Of a DNA stretch of 64,000 bases, positions 1-8,808 are shown one piece after another. The DNA comes from Sphingomonas faeni (GTDB taxonomy: Bacteria > Pseudomonadota > Alphaproteobacteria > Sphingomonadales > Sphingomonadaceae), in NCBI RefSeq assembly GCF_023195535.1, contig NZ_JALPNF010000002.1, forward strand, positions 372,001 through 436,000, given 5' to 3'. Positions within the stretch are counted from its first letter, which is position 1, and each line of letters begins with the position of its first letter. The translations under genes were made by a program, and so were the position numbers. Below the pieces are notes generated by a model that searched no databases, was not told where the DNA came from, and worked only from the letters and a program-made list of their open reading frames with translations.

Positions 1-515
1 GACAGAAGATAGGCCGCCACGGGACCGCCCTTGCGCGATGGCAGCACGACGGTGTTGAACGGCTTTGGCGTACACGGGGTATATCCACGGTCGCGCGCCC
101 GGACTGCGGCGGCGTCGCGCGCGTGGGCAAGGATGGCCTGGTCCGCGGTGAGCGGAACCGGCTGAACGAGGCGGTCTTTGCGGACGACCTTGCCGCGCCG
201 CACATCGGCGACGAAGAACGCATGCGCGGTCGCCGCAGCGCCCCGGTAATAAGTTACGCGCAGGATCTCGTCGTCCAGTGCCTCGACGACATAGCCGCCA
301 AGGCCCGTCGGTATGTCCTGTGCGGCGACCGCCGTCAGGGCATCGGAACTCACCGATGCCGCCTGGTCGAACGTATAGAGCAGGCGGCCGAGATTGGCGG
401 ATTCGGCAACTCTCTGGTCCGTCGACCGTGGGGCCGGCGCTTGAGGCGGCGCCGGTGCCGCACCGCTCGACGCCTGAAGTAGCGCCGCAGACCATAAACC
501 GAGCGATGCCAGCAT
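1..515 (-). CDS. Hypothetical exported protein (3' end outside window)
   Basis: This open frame reads leftward from an ATG at 515 and runs off the window edge without a stop, so only about 171 residues are visible. A GAGGGAG ribosome binding site lies about 8 bases upstream of the start. The first 20 residues are hydrophobic and alanine-rich (MLASLGLWSAALL...), consistent with a signal peptide, followed by a proline/alanine linker. The rest is mixed polar with no catalytic motif I recognise. It lies 106 bases downstream of the histidine phosphatase on the same strand and could be the tail of that operon or an independent unit. Function unknown. Confidence 0.6.
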   Translation of the reverse strand, partial: MLASLGLWSAALLQASSGAAPAPPQAPAPRSTDQRVAESANLGRLLYTFDQAASVSSDALTAVAAQDIPTGLGGYVVEALDDEILRVTYYRGAAATAHAFFVADVRRGKVVRKDRLVQPVPLTADQAILAHARDAAAVRARDRGYTPCTPKPFNTVVLPSRKGGPVAAYLL

Positions 516-621
516 CAACGAAACTCCCTCTCGCCCCTGCACGCTGGACCGCTATCGTCGATCCGGCAAGGTCGATCCGGGACGGAACACGGCATCGCCC
601 GCGATCCGCCAGTCGGACGGG

Positions 622-1194
622 TTACGGCCGCACGTCCCAGGCCACCGCTCGCGGCGGTGCGTTCGCCAGGACGGCGATCATGCCATAGGCACCGGTGCGC
701 AACGGGGTCATGCCGGGTAGCGCAAAGCGGGCATGTCCGCTGCTCGTGACGACCAGCGTCGTGCCCGCCGCATCCGCCAACGCACGCCGCCAGGCGATCC
801 GGCGCGCATCGGCATCGACCCACCACCCGTCGGGCACGGTCGCATCCCGCTTCCAGGCGTCGAGCGCCGGCTGGCCGAGGCGCGCGAGCACCGCAGCTTC
901 GCAGTGATCCTCGTCGGGACCATGGTCGATCTCCCGCAGCCATTCGCCAACGCGCACCGGGCAATCCTGCCCCGCCGCCGCCAGCAGGATTTCGGCGGTC
1001 TGTAGGGTGCGGCGCAACGGTCCGCAGTCGACCCGATCGAAGACGATACCGCGCCGCGCGAAATCATGGCCGAGCGCGCGGGCCTGCTCACGGCCGGTGA
1101 CCACCAGCGGCACATCGGTGCGGCCACCGATCCGGCGCGGCGCGTCGTCCGCCCCGAACGTGTTGCCGTGACGGACGACGAACACGCGGGCCAT
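622..1194 (-). CDS. Histidine phosphatase family protein (phosphoglycerate mutase-like)
   Basis: A 190-residue protein with the branch-1 histidine phosphatase signature RHGNT near residues 8-12, where the histidine is phosphorylated during catalysis. Other hallmarks are an arginine in the GPLRRTLQTAE segment around residue 60 and a second histidine in the TSSGHARF segment near residue 150. Its ATG (1194) overlaps the kdsB stop as TGATG, so it is very likely translationally coupled to kdsB and kdsD. Family members remove phosphate from sugars, cofactors or proteins; the substrate cannot be read from sequence. The context suggests a sugar-phosphate role, perhaps at the Kdo-8-phosphate step, which is inference only. 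Confidence 0.85.
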   Translation of the reverse strand: MARVFVVRHGNTFGADDAPRRIGGRTDVPLVVTGREQARALGHDFARRGIVFDRVDCGPLRRTLQTAEILLAAAGQDCPVRVGEWLREIDHGPDEDHCEAAVLARLGQPALDAWKRDATVPDGWWVDADARRIAWRRALADAAGTTLVVTSSGHARFALPGMTPLRTGAYGMIAVLANAPPRAVAWDVRP

Positions 1195-2021
1195 CACGAA
1201 TCGTCCAGCGGATCGCCGTGCGCCGCGATCAGCGCTTCGGCGCGGACGATGTCCGCTTCGGTATCGATGCCCGATATGTCGAATCGCGCCGGTGGGATCT
1301 CGACCGCGTCGATCGTCAGGCCCAGCTCGAACAGGCGAAGCTGCTCTAGCCCCTCATAGCGCTCGAGGTCGCTTGGCGCCGCCGCCTCGAACGCCTGCAG
1401 CGCCGCCAGCCGGTAGGCGTACAATCCGACGTGCCGCCACACCGGTGACAACCCCATCGATGACGACCTGACGGTCGCTTCGTCGCGGATCGCCGGCAGG
1501 ATCTGCTTCGAGAACCAGAGCGCGCGCCCCGCTGCGGTGCGGACGCAGGTGGTGCCGCTGAACGGCGCGGTGTGCTTGTGGAGACGCAGCGCATCGAGCG
1601 CCGACCAGTCGAGCCGCACCACCGACGTCGCGATATCGGCGCTCCCGACCGACAGCGCGGCGATGACCGCGGCAACCGAGGCGGGCGACTGGAACGGCGC
1701 ATCGCCCTGAAGATTGACGACGATCCCCGGCGCCGGGCCCTTGCCGGCCGGTGTCGCCATCGCCGCTGCGAGCGCGCGCCCCGACCCCGATGTGATCGCC
1801 CGCCGCGTCATCACCGCGTCGCACCCGATCGCACGGGCATGCGCGGCGATCTCCGGGGTATCCGTCGCAACGACCAGCGTGGCATCGCCGCGCTGCGCGA
1901 TCGCCCGGCGACCGAGCCCGATCGTGCGATGCAGCAGGCTGAGACCGGCGATCGTCCGCAACGGCTTCATCGGCAGGCGCGAAGACCCGCCGCGCGCCGG
2001 GATGACTACCAGGATGGTCAG
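1194..2021 (-). CDS. kdsB: 3-deoxy-manno-octulosonate cytidylyltransferase (CMP-Kdo synthetase), apparent CTG start
   Basis: KdsB activates Kdo with CTP for transfer into surface polysaccharide. The N-terminal nucleotide-binding motif IPARGGSSRLPMKPL, the VNLQGDAP segment, HVGLYAYR and a C-terminal ISGIDTEAD all match the family, and about 275 residues is near the usual length. The canonical QGDEP motif reads QGDAP here. No ATG, GTG or TTG is available in frame near the expected N-terminus; the first methionine lies inside the nucleotide-binding motif. A CTG at 2021 overlaps the upstream stop as CTGA, like the common ATGA overlap, and is my chosen start. Function is well supported; the start is inferred. 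Confidence 0.8.
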   Translation of the reverse strand: MTILVVIPARGGSSRLPMKPLRTIAGLSLLHRTIGLGRRAIAQRGDATLVVATDTPEIAAHARAIGCDAVMTRRAITSGSGRALAAAMATPAGKGPAPGIVVNLQGDAPFQSPASVAAVIAALSVGSADIATSVVRLDWSALDALRLHKHTAPFSGTTCVRTAAGRALWFSKQILPAIRDEATVRSSSMGLSPVWRHVGLYAYRLAALQAFEAAAPSDLERYEGLEQLRLFELGLTIDAVEIPPARFDISGIDTEADIVRAEALIAAHGDPLDDS

Positions 2022-3024
2022 GCGATGCCTGCACGCAAGGTATCGTGCATGTGGATGACACCGAGCAGATAGCCGGCGTCGGCGACGAACATCATCGTCA
2101 CGCTGTTCGCCTGCATCCGCCGCAGTGCTTCGGACGCGAGCTCGTTCGGCGCGATCTTGATCGGACTGCACGTCATCCACGCATCGACGCGCGCGGCCAT
2201 GCTGCCGCCGCCGGTGATGGTCCGACGCAGGTCGCCATCGGTGAACGCGCCGACCAGCCGGTCCTCGGCATCCACGACCGCCGTGCCGCCGTACCGGGCC
2301 CGCGTCATCTCGATGGTAGCATCGAGCAGGCTGGCGGCGGCCCCCACCTTGGGCACGTCGGCGCCGGTCGACATCAGGTCCTGGACCTTGAGCAATTGCG
2401 CCCCCAGCCGGCCCTTGGGATGAAACTTGTAGAAATCGTCCGCCGAGAATCCGCGAAGATCGACCAGCGCCATCGCGAGCGCATCGCCGAGCACGAGTTG
2501 CAGCGTCGTCGAGGTGGTCGGGGTAAGCTGGATCGGGCAGGCCTCGCGTACGGCGGGCAGGTTGAGAAGCACGTCGGCCGCGCGCCCCGCCATGCTGTGC
2601 GCCCGCGACGTGATGGCGGCCATCGGAATGCCGAAGCGCTTGCAATAGGTGATGATCGGCGCGAGCTCGGCGCTCTCGCCCGATAGCGTGATCATCAGCA
2701 CCAGATCCTTGTCGGTGATCATGCCGAGATCGCCATGGCCCGCTTCGGCGGGGTGCAGGAACATGGCGGGCGTGCCGGTCGAGGTGAGCGTTGCCGTGAG
2801 CTTGCGCGCGATGATCCCGCTCTTGCCCATGCCGGTCACGATCACGCGCCCGCCAAGCCGGTAGATCTGCTGCACAAGCCGTTCGAATGCATCGGAAAAC
2901 GGCCGGTCGGTGAAGCGAACAGGGCCTCGAGCCCTTCCGACGTGATCGCCAACGTGCGCAGCGCCGATGCAGCGGTGCGCGATACGCCTAATGTTCGCAC
3001 TGCCCCCGCCAGTCGCGTGCCCAC
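2018..3024 (-). CDS. kdsD: Arabinose-5-phosphate isomerase, KpsF/GutQ family, with apparent -1 frameshift
   Basis: KdsD converts ribulose-5-phosphate to arabinose-5-phosphate, the first step to Kdo. The SIS domain shows GMGKSG, LHPAEAGHGDLGM and TLSGES; two CBS domains follow (from about residue 205) and the protein ends in MHDTLRAGIA. The matching N-terminus (SRTAASALRTLAITSEGLEALF) is in another frame that starts at GTG 3024 behind a GGGGG ribosome binding site. Joining the frames at the TTTT run (2896-2899 on the plus strand) needs one extra base or a -1 slip, and gives 335 residues, the normal family length. It may be a sequencing or assembly error, a disrupted gene, or real slippage. It heads the kdsD-kdsB-phosphatase operon. 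Confidence 0.8.
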
Positions 3025-3345
3025 GATCCACGCCCCCTATATTACGTATAGTGCCCCCATAACCCCGACGATCATCGTTTCCGACATTATCCATCCGACG
3101 GATACCCGCCCGAACACACCGGATGATTTTCCAGATAGGTTTTAGCTGCAATAAACTTGCCCGTATTGTCTTACGACCCACGCGTTATTCGTAACAACAG
3201 GTGAAGTTTACAATGCAGGATTGGGAAGTTCGTTTTTGGGACACTCGATTATTTCTCGATCGATATGAGAATCGAAACGATCCCGAAACTTTTTAAGCCT
3301 AATGATCCACTTACCAAGTTCAAACGCCTGTGGGGGGCCAGACCT
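3025..3345. other. Divergent intergenic region between kdsD and a small exported protein
   Basis: About 320 bases without a convincing gene. It is clearly more AT-rich than the flanking genes, which fits a pair of divergent promoters, but I see no -35/-10 pair good enough to call. An imperfect palindrome (CTATA-cg-TAATATAG, about 3038-3052) lies directly before the kdsD ribosome binding site. A frame open from 3265 reads into the small exported protein, but its first 27 codons do not look like protein sequence and lie upstream of a better start. Confidence 0.4.
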
Positions 3346-3639
3346 ATGATCATCACGACACCCGTTTTGCGGGCCGCCGCTTCATGCCTTTTTCTCATGT
3401 CGGCACCAGCGTTCGCCGGAGAGGTGCCGGCGTGCGGCACCATCGCCAGCAAACCACGATTGGTCTGCGACGAAGGCGCGTGCATCCGCGTTCCCTTCAA
3501 AGACCTGTGCGACGCCGTCCGCGCCTCGTATCCCGCGCGTGTCGTGGATCCAGCCAAGCGCCGCATCGTCCGACCGAGCCGGATCCAACTGAACCCGGTG
3601 CGCGACGAACTGACCCTGCTGATCGCCAGCGTGAGCTAG
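3346..3639 (+). CDS. Small exported hypothetical protein
   Basis: A 97-residue protein. I start it at ATG 3346 because a G-rich ribosome binding site precedes it and because translation then begins with a clean signal peptide, with cleavage likely after SAPAFA near residue 24. The mature part has four cysteines (CGT, LVCDEGAC, LCDA), suggesting two periplasmic disulfides. An upstream in-frame ATG at 3265 would bury the signal peptide. Its TAG stop shares the palindrome CTAG with the stop of the converging lactonase gene, so the two overlap by four bases. I do not recognise the family. Confidence 0.6.
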   Translation: MIITTPVLRAAASCLFLMSAPAFAGEVPACGTIASKPRLVCDEGACIRVPFKDLCDAVRASYPARVVDPAKRRIVRPSRIQLNPVRDELTLLIASVS

Positions 3640-4808
3640 GCGATCGCAATGTCGGGCAGCATTTCGACTGCCGTGGAAGACGTTATGGCGAGCACGAACG
3701 CTGCACCGGGGATGACGCGGTCGATGCCAGAGATGGACGGCGCGAGCCTGCCATCCGGCAGGATATCGCGCTGCGTCACGCGGTGATCGCGTTCATGCGC
3801 GACGATGATCCGGTGCTCGTCCTCGATCAGCAGGAAGAACCGTGGCGACTGCCCGCCACTCGCGACATGCTGAAGCAGGGTCGGATGGCCCTGGTCGTCG
3901 AGGGCGAAGACCGCAATGCTGTCGTCACCACGGTTCGAGACATATAGCCGGTCGCCCGCGGCGTTCCCGGCGATGTGCGCGACGATCGACCCGGCCGCAG
4001 ACTGCGTGCTTTCGGTATCGGGGTCGGTATCGGGGTCGGTATCGGGGTCGGTATCGGCTGGCAGGGTCGACAGGGTCGCGCGCGCGTGAAACGTCGAACC
4101 CGCGACAGTCAGCGTGATCAACTGGTTGGTCAATTCGCAGGCCAGATAGGCCAGACCCGGTCGTTTCGGGTGCAGGTACAGGTGGCGTGGCCCGGATCCC
4201 GGCGGCGCCGCGAACGCGACGATCGGCCGCCCCAGCGTGCCGTCCGCCGCATCGAACGCGAACGCCAGCACCTGATCGGTACCCAGATCGGTCGCGTACA
4301 GCCAGCGGTTGTCCGGACTGAATCCGACCCAATGCGCGTGCGGCGATTGCTGTCGAGCGGGGTTCGGACCCGATCCGGTGTTTTCACGCAGTATGGGCGC
4401 GTCTATGGGCAAGCCGGTCCCCGCCGCGAGCCGCTGCAGCGATATGCTGCCGCTCGCGTAATTGGCGACGGCGAGCCAGGACTGGCTGTGATCGAGCGCG
4501 ATATGGCACGGGTCCGCGCCGCCGACCGGGAACCGCGCGAGACAGTGCCAAGGCATGGCCGCGTCGCTGCGATGACGGAACACCCCGACCGTCCCGCCCT
4601 GCTCGTCGACCAGATAGTGAAGATCGAACCGCGCGGCATGGACGCCGAACGAACAGTTCCGCGCGAGCGCGACCGGGGCGTCCACGCTCCAGCCATCGGT
4701 CGTGCATCGCAGCGGATACAGGCCCTTCCCACCCCCGCCGGCATAGGTCCCGATCCACAGCGATGCGCTGGGCCGGTCAGGGGGCGTTTCGGGATCGTGG
4801 CTGGTCAT
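3636..4808 (-). CDS. Lactonase family beta-propeller protein (6-phosphogluconolactonase-like)
   Basis: A 390-residue protein of the seven-bladed propeller lactonase family (YbhE/Pgl type). Motifs include LWIGTYAGG at the N-terminus, DPCHIALDHSQSWLAVANYASGSI, SPHAHWVGFSPDNRWLYATDLGTDQV, GPRHLYLHP and LYVSNRGDDSI. Family members hydrolyse 6-phosphogluconolactone or other sugar lactones in the pentose phosphate and Entner-Doudoroff routes. No signal peptide is evident, so it is probably cytoplasmic. The start is supported by an AAGGG site. An acidic insert of tandem DTDP repeats around residue 255 is encoded by a 12-base repeat and probably sits in a loop between blades. It is transcribed away from the autotransporter gene's 3' end. 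Confidence 0.8.
   Translation of the reverse strand: MTSHDPETPPDRPSASLWIGTYAGGGGKGLYPLRCTTDGWSVDAPVALARNCSFGVHAARFDLHYLVDEQGGTVGVFRHRSDAAMPWHCLARFPVGGADPCHIALDHSQSWLAVANYASGSISLQRLAAGTGLPIDAPILRENTGSGPNPARQQSPHAHWVGFSPDNRWLYATDLGTDQVLAFAFDAADGTLGRPIVAFAAPPGSGPRHLYLHPKRPGLAYLACELTNQLITLTVAGSTFHARATLSTLPADTDPDTDPDTDPDTESTQSAAGSIVAHIAGNAAGDRLYVSNRGDDSIAVFALDDQGHPTLLQHVASGGQSPRFFLLIEDEHRIIVAHERDHRVTQRDILPDGRLAPSISGIDRVIPGAAFVLAITSSTAVEMLPDIAIA
4014..4057. repeat. 12-base tandem repeat inside the lactonase gene
   Basis: The unit GGTATCGGGGTC occurs three times head to tail, followed by an 8-base partial copy. It is in frame and encodes alternating Asp-Thr-Asp-Pro on the minus strand. Because the unit is a multiple of three, copy-number change would alter loop length without breaking the frame. 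Confidence 0.95.
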
Positions 4809-4888
4809 CGCCGCGCCCTTACGCTGTTCCGACCACGACGACAGGGGGAATTGGCCGATTCAAGGTGTTCACTGGGTACGCTAAACCC

Positions 4889-4937
4889 GACCAGTCGCGG
4901 TGCTCTCCCGAAATTCGAGAGCGCACCGCGTCTGGTC
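4889..4937 (-). terminator. Likely terminator hairpin downstream of the autotransporter gene
   Basis: A long imperfect inverted repeat pairs 4891-4907 with 4917-4935, with arms of the type CCAG-CGCGGTGC-CTCTC. It begins about 35 bases past the stop codon of the minus-strand autotransporter gene. No strong T-run follows, so it may be a weak intrinsic terminator or a 3' stability hairpin. Confidence 0.5.
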
Positions 4938-4969
4938 AGGCCGATCGACAAAACCGCCCGATGGGCCAG

Positions 4970-7900
4970 TTAGAAGTGGATCTTCACCGACCCCTTGTAC
5001 GACTGGTTGGAGACGTCCTTGCGCTCGACGGTCGTGTCGGCCCCGATCGACACGTCGACCCGGTCGCCGACCAGCGTCAGCCCGGCGCTGATCTCACCCC
5101 AGTTCTTGTCCTGCCCGGCCAGCCCGAACAGCGCGTTCGGTCCGATCCCGCCGACGAAGTTCGCGCCGAACACGCCCGGCGTCGACTGAAAGTCGTGGAC
5201 GTAGTTCGCCGCTGCATAGGGCCTGATCGAGCCGCCGCCGCTGAGCGACAGGCCAGCGCGTCCCTGCAGGCTGTCGAAGCTGTCGCGATCGACGAACAGG
5301 GCCGGTCCGCCGCCATTCTCGACCGACTTGCCGAAGCCGATATGGCTCGCGCGGAGCGAGACACGTGGGCCGACCTTGAGCATCGACAGGTCGAACGCCT
5401 TACCGAGGCCGACCTCGCTGACGACGGTCAACGCGTTGTCGGTGCCACGCAGGCGGTAGTTGGTGCCGACGAAGCCGACTGTGCGATCGGTCTTGGCGAC
5501 GAACGCGCCCGCGCTGAACTGCGTATCGAGGACGATGCCCGATGCGGTCTCAAGCTTGCCGTACAGCGTACCCTGGAACAGTTCGCCGCGTGCGCGCTGT
5601 GCGATGCCAGCGGTCGTGCCGTCGGTGTTGGTGTACGAGAACGAGAAGCCGATCACGCCACCCTCGCCCGCCTGCTTCTCCAGACCCGCCGCCGCGAAAT
5701 ACCCGTCGAACTTGTCGTGCCCGCCAAACGGGTTCGTCCCCGGCATCGAACGGCTCTTGCCGTCGATATAGCCGCCGGCGATGAAGCCGCTCATGTCGTC
5801 GGGAAGGCGACCCTGCTGCAACACGGTGCCGCTCGAATCGCTCATCGTGTCCTGCCCGCCGGGAAGGTCGCTCGCCATCAGCGACGCGACCTGGACCGGC
5901 TTGCCGATCAGTGCGAGCGTGCCGCCGAGGCCGCCACGCGTATCGATCTGCGCGATGTGATCACGGTAGAAACGCGACATCGTGTCGATCGAGGCGATAC
6001 CGAGGCTCGACTTGAGCGTTTCGGCCCGCGGCGCGAGACCCTCCAGCGTCGAGCGGATCGTCGCGGCGTTCTGCAGATCCAGCGAACCGTACACCGCACC
6101 CAATGCCGCGTAGTTCGACCGGTTCTGGTCGAGCAGTTGCGCATAGGCGCCCTGCACCGGCGTTGCCGCGACAACGTTGCGGTATTGGCCGGCCAGGATC
6201 CGCACCTGCACAGCGTTGCTGCTGTAGACATAGCTTGGCGTCAGGATCGCGCTGAGCGGAGTCGCCGCAGCGAACGAACCGCTGATGCCGCCTTGTGCGG
6301 TCACGATCGTGTAGAGGTCGTTGTACCGGATCGTCTGGCCCGCGACCGGTGCGAAGCCGACCCGACCGCCGAGGTTGGCAATGCCGTTGGTGGCCACGCC
6401 GGCCGCATTGAACGTCGTTGCGACGAAGGCGAGCTTGTCGGAGGTACCGTTCGGCCCGAGATCGACCAGCAGGTTGTTGGCCGAGGCAAGCACGCCGTTG
6501 CCCGCGACGGTCAGCGTACCGATCGTCCCCGTGGTACCCGGCGCGATCATGCCCGCGACGCTGGTGAAGAACGGCGTGTTGATCCGGCCCGATCCGGTCA
6601 GCAAGCCCGACAGCATGAAGTAATCGCCCGGCGTCGAGATGACGCCATCGTTCTGGACCACACCGGTCACCTGGTTGATCGTCATCAGGCTGGTCAACGA
6701 CCCCGCCGACGTCACGGCCAGCTTCGCCGTGCTGCCCGCGACCGTGACCTTATCGACCGTCACTGCGGAGCCAAGCGTGGTCGTACCCGCCGCCGACAGC
6801 GTCACGTCGTAATAGCGCGCACTGCGCTGGGTCGTGCGGTCCGGATCGATGTTGTTCGGCACGAAGTTGGTCGCGCCCGGCAGGCCGTTGCCCAGCGTGG
6901 GCGACAAGACCGCCAATCCGACCGTGTCGCCGGCCGCCTGTGCGACGTCTTCCGCGCCCGGCAACAGGGTCGCGCTGCCCTTGCCCGAATGCGCGACCGT
7001 TTCGAGGATCAGCCCCTCGGCCGCCACGCCCTGCGCCGCCACCTTCGTGGCGACGGCCGCCGCCGCCGCCGGTGCGTCCGCGGTCGTGGTGACGGGAACG
7101 CCGTTGATCGACTGGACGCCAGTCTTCACGTCGACGCAATCGGCCTGGAAACAGACCTGGCCGAACTTGTTGTCGTCGCCCGCAATCCCCGCGCCGGTGG
7201 TCGTCGGCACGCCGTTGACCAACTGGCCGTCGACGATGATCTGGTAGTTGGGATCGAGCGCGGTCACCCAATGCGACGCGTCGGTCCACTGACCGTCGCC
7301 GGCCTTGGTCTGCGCATAACGATACGGGTTGTTCGCGGTGATATAGTCGGAAAACAGGTAGAGCGGCTGGTAGAAGCTTTCGGTGCCGTACGCCCCGAAC
7401 GGCTGCGCGGCGTAGAACCGGCTACCCCCCGACAGCACGCCGATCACGACCTGCTTGGCAAAGGTCCGATCGAGGATCAACGGTCCGCCGGAATCGCCGC
7501 CCGCGGTCGTTCCTTCCTTGGGAAGCGCGTCGTCCTTGAACAGGTTGAAGTCGAACGGGCTGGCCGCTGCGGTACCGCGACGGGGATCGTCGAAATCGAG
7601 CTGGTAGAGGTTCTGCGGGAGGCCGCTGGTGGAGCCGAAGAGGAACGCGTCACGATCGTCGAACGAGCCGAGGATGCCGATCGTGTTCTCCGCGATACGA
7701 CGGCGGAAATCGACGCCGTTGGTATCCCCCGTCAGCGTGCCGCCCTGTCCGTTGCGCCCATAGCCGCTGAGCGTGACGTGATAGCCCGTACCGGTCGTCT
7801 CGCTGATCGCGGCGGGTGCCGGCAACGCGGACAGCAGCAGCGCCCAGGTCGGGACGTTGGCCGCCGGCGTATCCAGCGTCGCGATGGCGACATCGGCCTG

Positions 7901-8497
7901 GAGAAAGTTCTGCGACAAGCCCAGCTTCAGCGAGTCGGCATTATAGACGACCTGGTTGACGTTATAGAGAAAATTGGCGGTGCTGGTCTTGAACTGGTTC
8001 GGGTTGGCAGCACCGGTGCCGGTGGTCGCCAGCAGCCATGCGCGGATCGCGGGGAGATTGTCCTGGGCGAACCCGAACGAGATCGGAATCCCGCCGCCCT
8101 GCGATCCGTAGGCCCAGGCGTCCTGGGCGCCGGTGCCGGCACCGTTCTCGTTGACGCAATGCGCCGCGAAGATGACGGTACGCGGATTGATCAGCGTCCC
8201 CGTGCACAGGCCGAGGCCGCCGCCGCCGGTGGAGATCGCCATTTGGCCGATGCCGTTGACGCCGCCCGCCACGTCCTGCGCGGTGGTCGGCGTACCCGGG
8301 GCCGAAATGACGATGTTTGGCGCGTTGACCAGATCGGCCGGGTTGAGCGAGCCGCCATAGCCGATCGTCTCGACGCCGGTCGGACGATCCTGCGCGGTCG
8401 CGGCGCCCGGCACGAACGCCGATGCCAGCAACGCCGTGGAAGCCAGCAGACCGGTACGCACGTCGCGCGAAATGGAACGCAGGGATGCGGTGTTCAT
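4970..8497 (-). CDS. Trypsin-like serine protease autotransporter
   Basis: A 1175-residue type V secreted protein. From ATG 8497 (GGGGGAA ribosome binding site) it has a long signal peptide to about residue 36 (GAATAQ). A trypsin-fold domain follows, with catalytic His113 in AAHC, likely Asp202 in ADVAIA, and Ser336 in GDSGGP. A long glycine/threonine/alanine-rich passenger, probably beta-helical, spans about residues 400-880. The last 280 or so residues form the beta-barrel translocator, ending in aromatic phenylalanine as expected for BAM recognition. An alternative start 111 bases upstream would destroy the signal peptide. It is monocistronic. The substrate is unknown; protease autotransporters commonly self-process or cleave surface or host proteins. 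Confidence 0.88.
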   Translation of the reverse strand: MNTASLRSISRDVRTGLLASTALLASAFVPGAATAQDRPTGVETIGYGGSLNPADLVNAPNIVISAPGTPTTAQDVAGGVNGIGQMAISTGGGGLGLCTGTLINPRTVIFAAHCVNENGAGTGAQDAWAYGSQGGGIPISFGFAQDNLPAIRAWLLATTGTGAANPNQFKTSTANFLYNVNQVVYNADSLKLGLSQNFLQADVAIATLDTPAANVPTWALLLSALPAPAAISETTGTGYHVTLSGYGRNGQGGTLTGDTNGVDFRRRIAENTIGILGSFDDRDAFLFGSTSGLPQNLYQLDFDDPRRGTAAASPFDFNLFKDDALPKEGTTAGGDSGGPLILDRTFAKQVVIGVLSGGSRFYAAQPFGAYGTESFYQPLYLFSDYITANNPYRYAQTKAGDGQWTDASHWVTALDPNYQIIVDGQLVNGVPTTTGAGIAGDDNKFGQVCFQADCVDVKTGVQSINGVPVTTTADAPAAAAAVATKVAAQGVAAEGLILETVAHSGKGSATLLPGAEDVAQAAGDTVGLAVLSPTLGNGLPGATNFVPNNIDPDRTTQRSARYYDVTLSAAGTTTLGSAVTVDKVTVAGSTAKLAVTSAGSLTSLMTINQVTGVVQNDGVISTPGDYFMLSGLLTGSGRINTPFFTSVAGMIAPGTTGTIGTLTVAGNGVLASANNLLVDLGPNGTSDKLAFVATTFNAAGVATNGIANLGGRVGFAPVAGQTIRYNDLYTIVTAQGGISGSFAAATPLSAILTPSYVYSSNAVQVRILAGQYRNVVAATPVQGAYAQLLDQNRSNYAALGAVYGSLDLQNAATIRSTLEGLAPRAETLKSSLGIASIDTMSRFYRDHIAQIDTRGGLGGTLALIGKPVQVASLMASDLPGGQDTMSDSSGTVLQQGRLPDDMSGFIAGGYIDGKSRSMPGTNPFGGHDKFDGYFAAAGLEKQAGEGGVIGFSFSYTNTDGTTAGIAQRARGELFQGTLYGKLETASGIVLDTQFSAGAFVAKTDRTVGFVGTNYRLRGTDNALTVVSEVGLGKAFDLSMLKVGPRVSLRASHIGFGKSVENGGGPALFVDRDSFDSLQGRAGLSLSGGGSIRPYAAANYVHDFQSTPGVFGANFVGGIGPNALFGLAGQDKNWGEISAGLTLVGDRVDVSIGADTTVERKDVSNQSYKGSVKIHF

Positions 8498-8808
8498 CGA
8501 AAGAATTCCCCCAAGTTGCGCCGAACCGTCTGGACCGTGCGCGATGAGCGAGAGGGTATGCACCGCATTTTCAGAACGCAACGAACGAACGCTCGATATT
8601 CGACGCAATGTAACAATCCGTCACATTTGCGCTAATTATGCCACAGATCAGACAGATGGAGCGATCCGAGTGACCCGAGCGGGCGCCGCGATTCCGCATG
8701 AAACCGCGCGCGCGATCGGCTATGCTCGACCATCGCCTAGGGACGCCCGCGAGCACATGGCGACAGAGAGCCTCGACGCTCCCGCTTGCAGCGCCCGGAG
8801 TGCCTGCG
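8498..8808. other. Divergent promoter region of the autotransporter gene
   Basis: About 310 bases separate the autotransporter start from the small plus-strand gene. The stretch 8600-8660 is AT-rich compared with its surroundings and contains, on the minus strand, TGTGGCATAAT, which resembles an extended -10 element. I cannot identify a matching -35. No open frame here looks like protein. Confidence 0.35.

Noticed and set aside
4763..8635. A 1290-codon open frame on the plus strand opposite the autotransporter gene.
   Set aside because: It mirrors the high GC at third codon positions of the real gene. Its translation is arginine- and aspartate-rich with no domains, while the minus strand has a signal peptide, catalytic triad and barrel.
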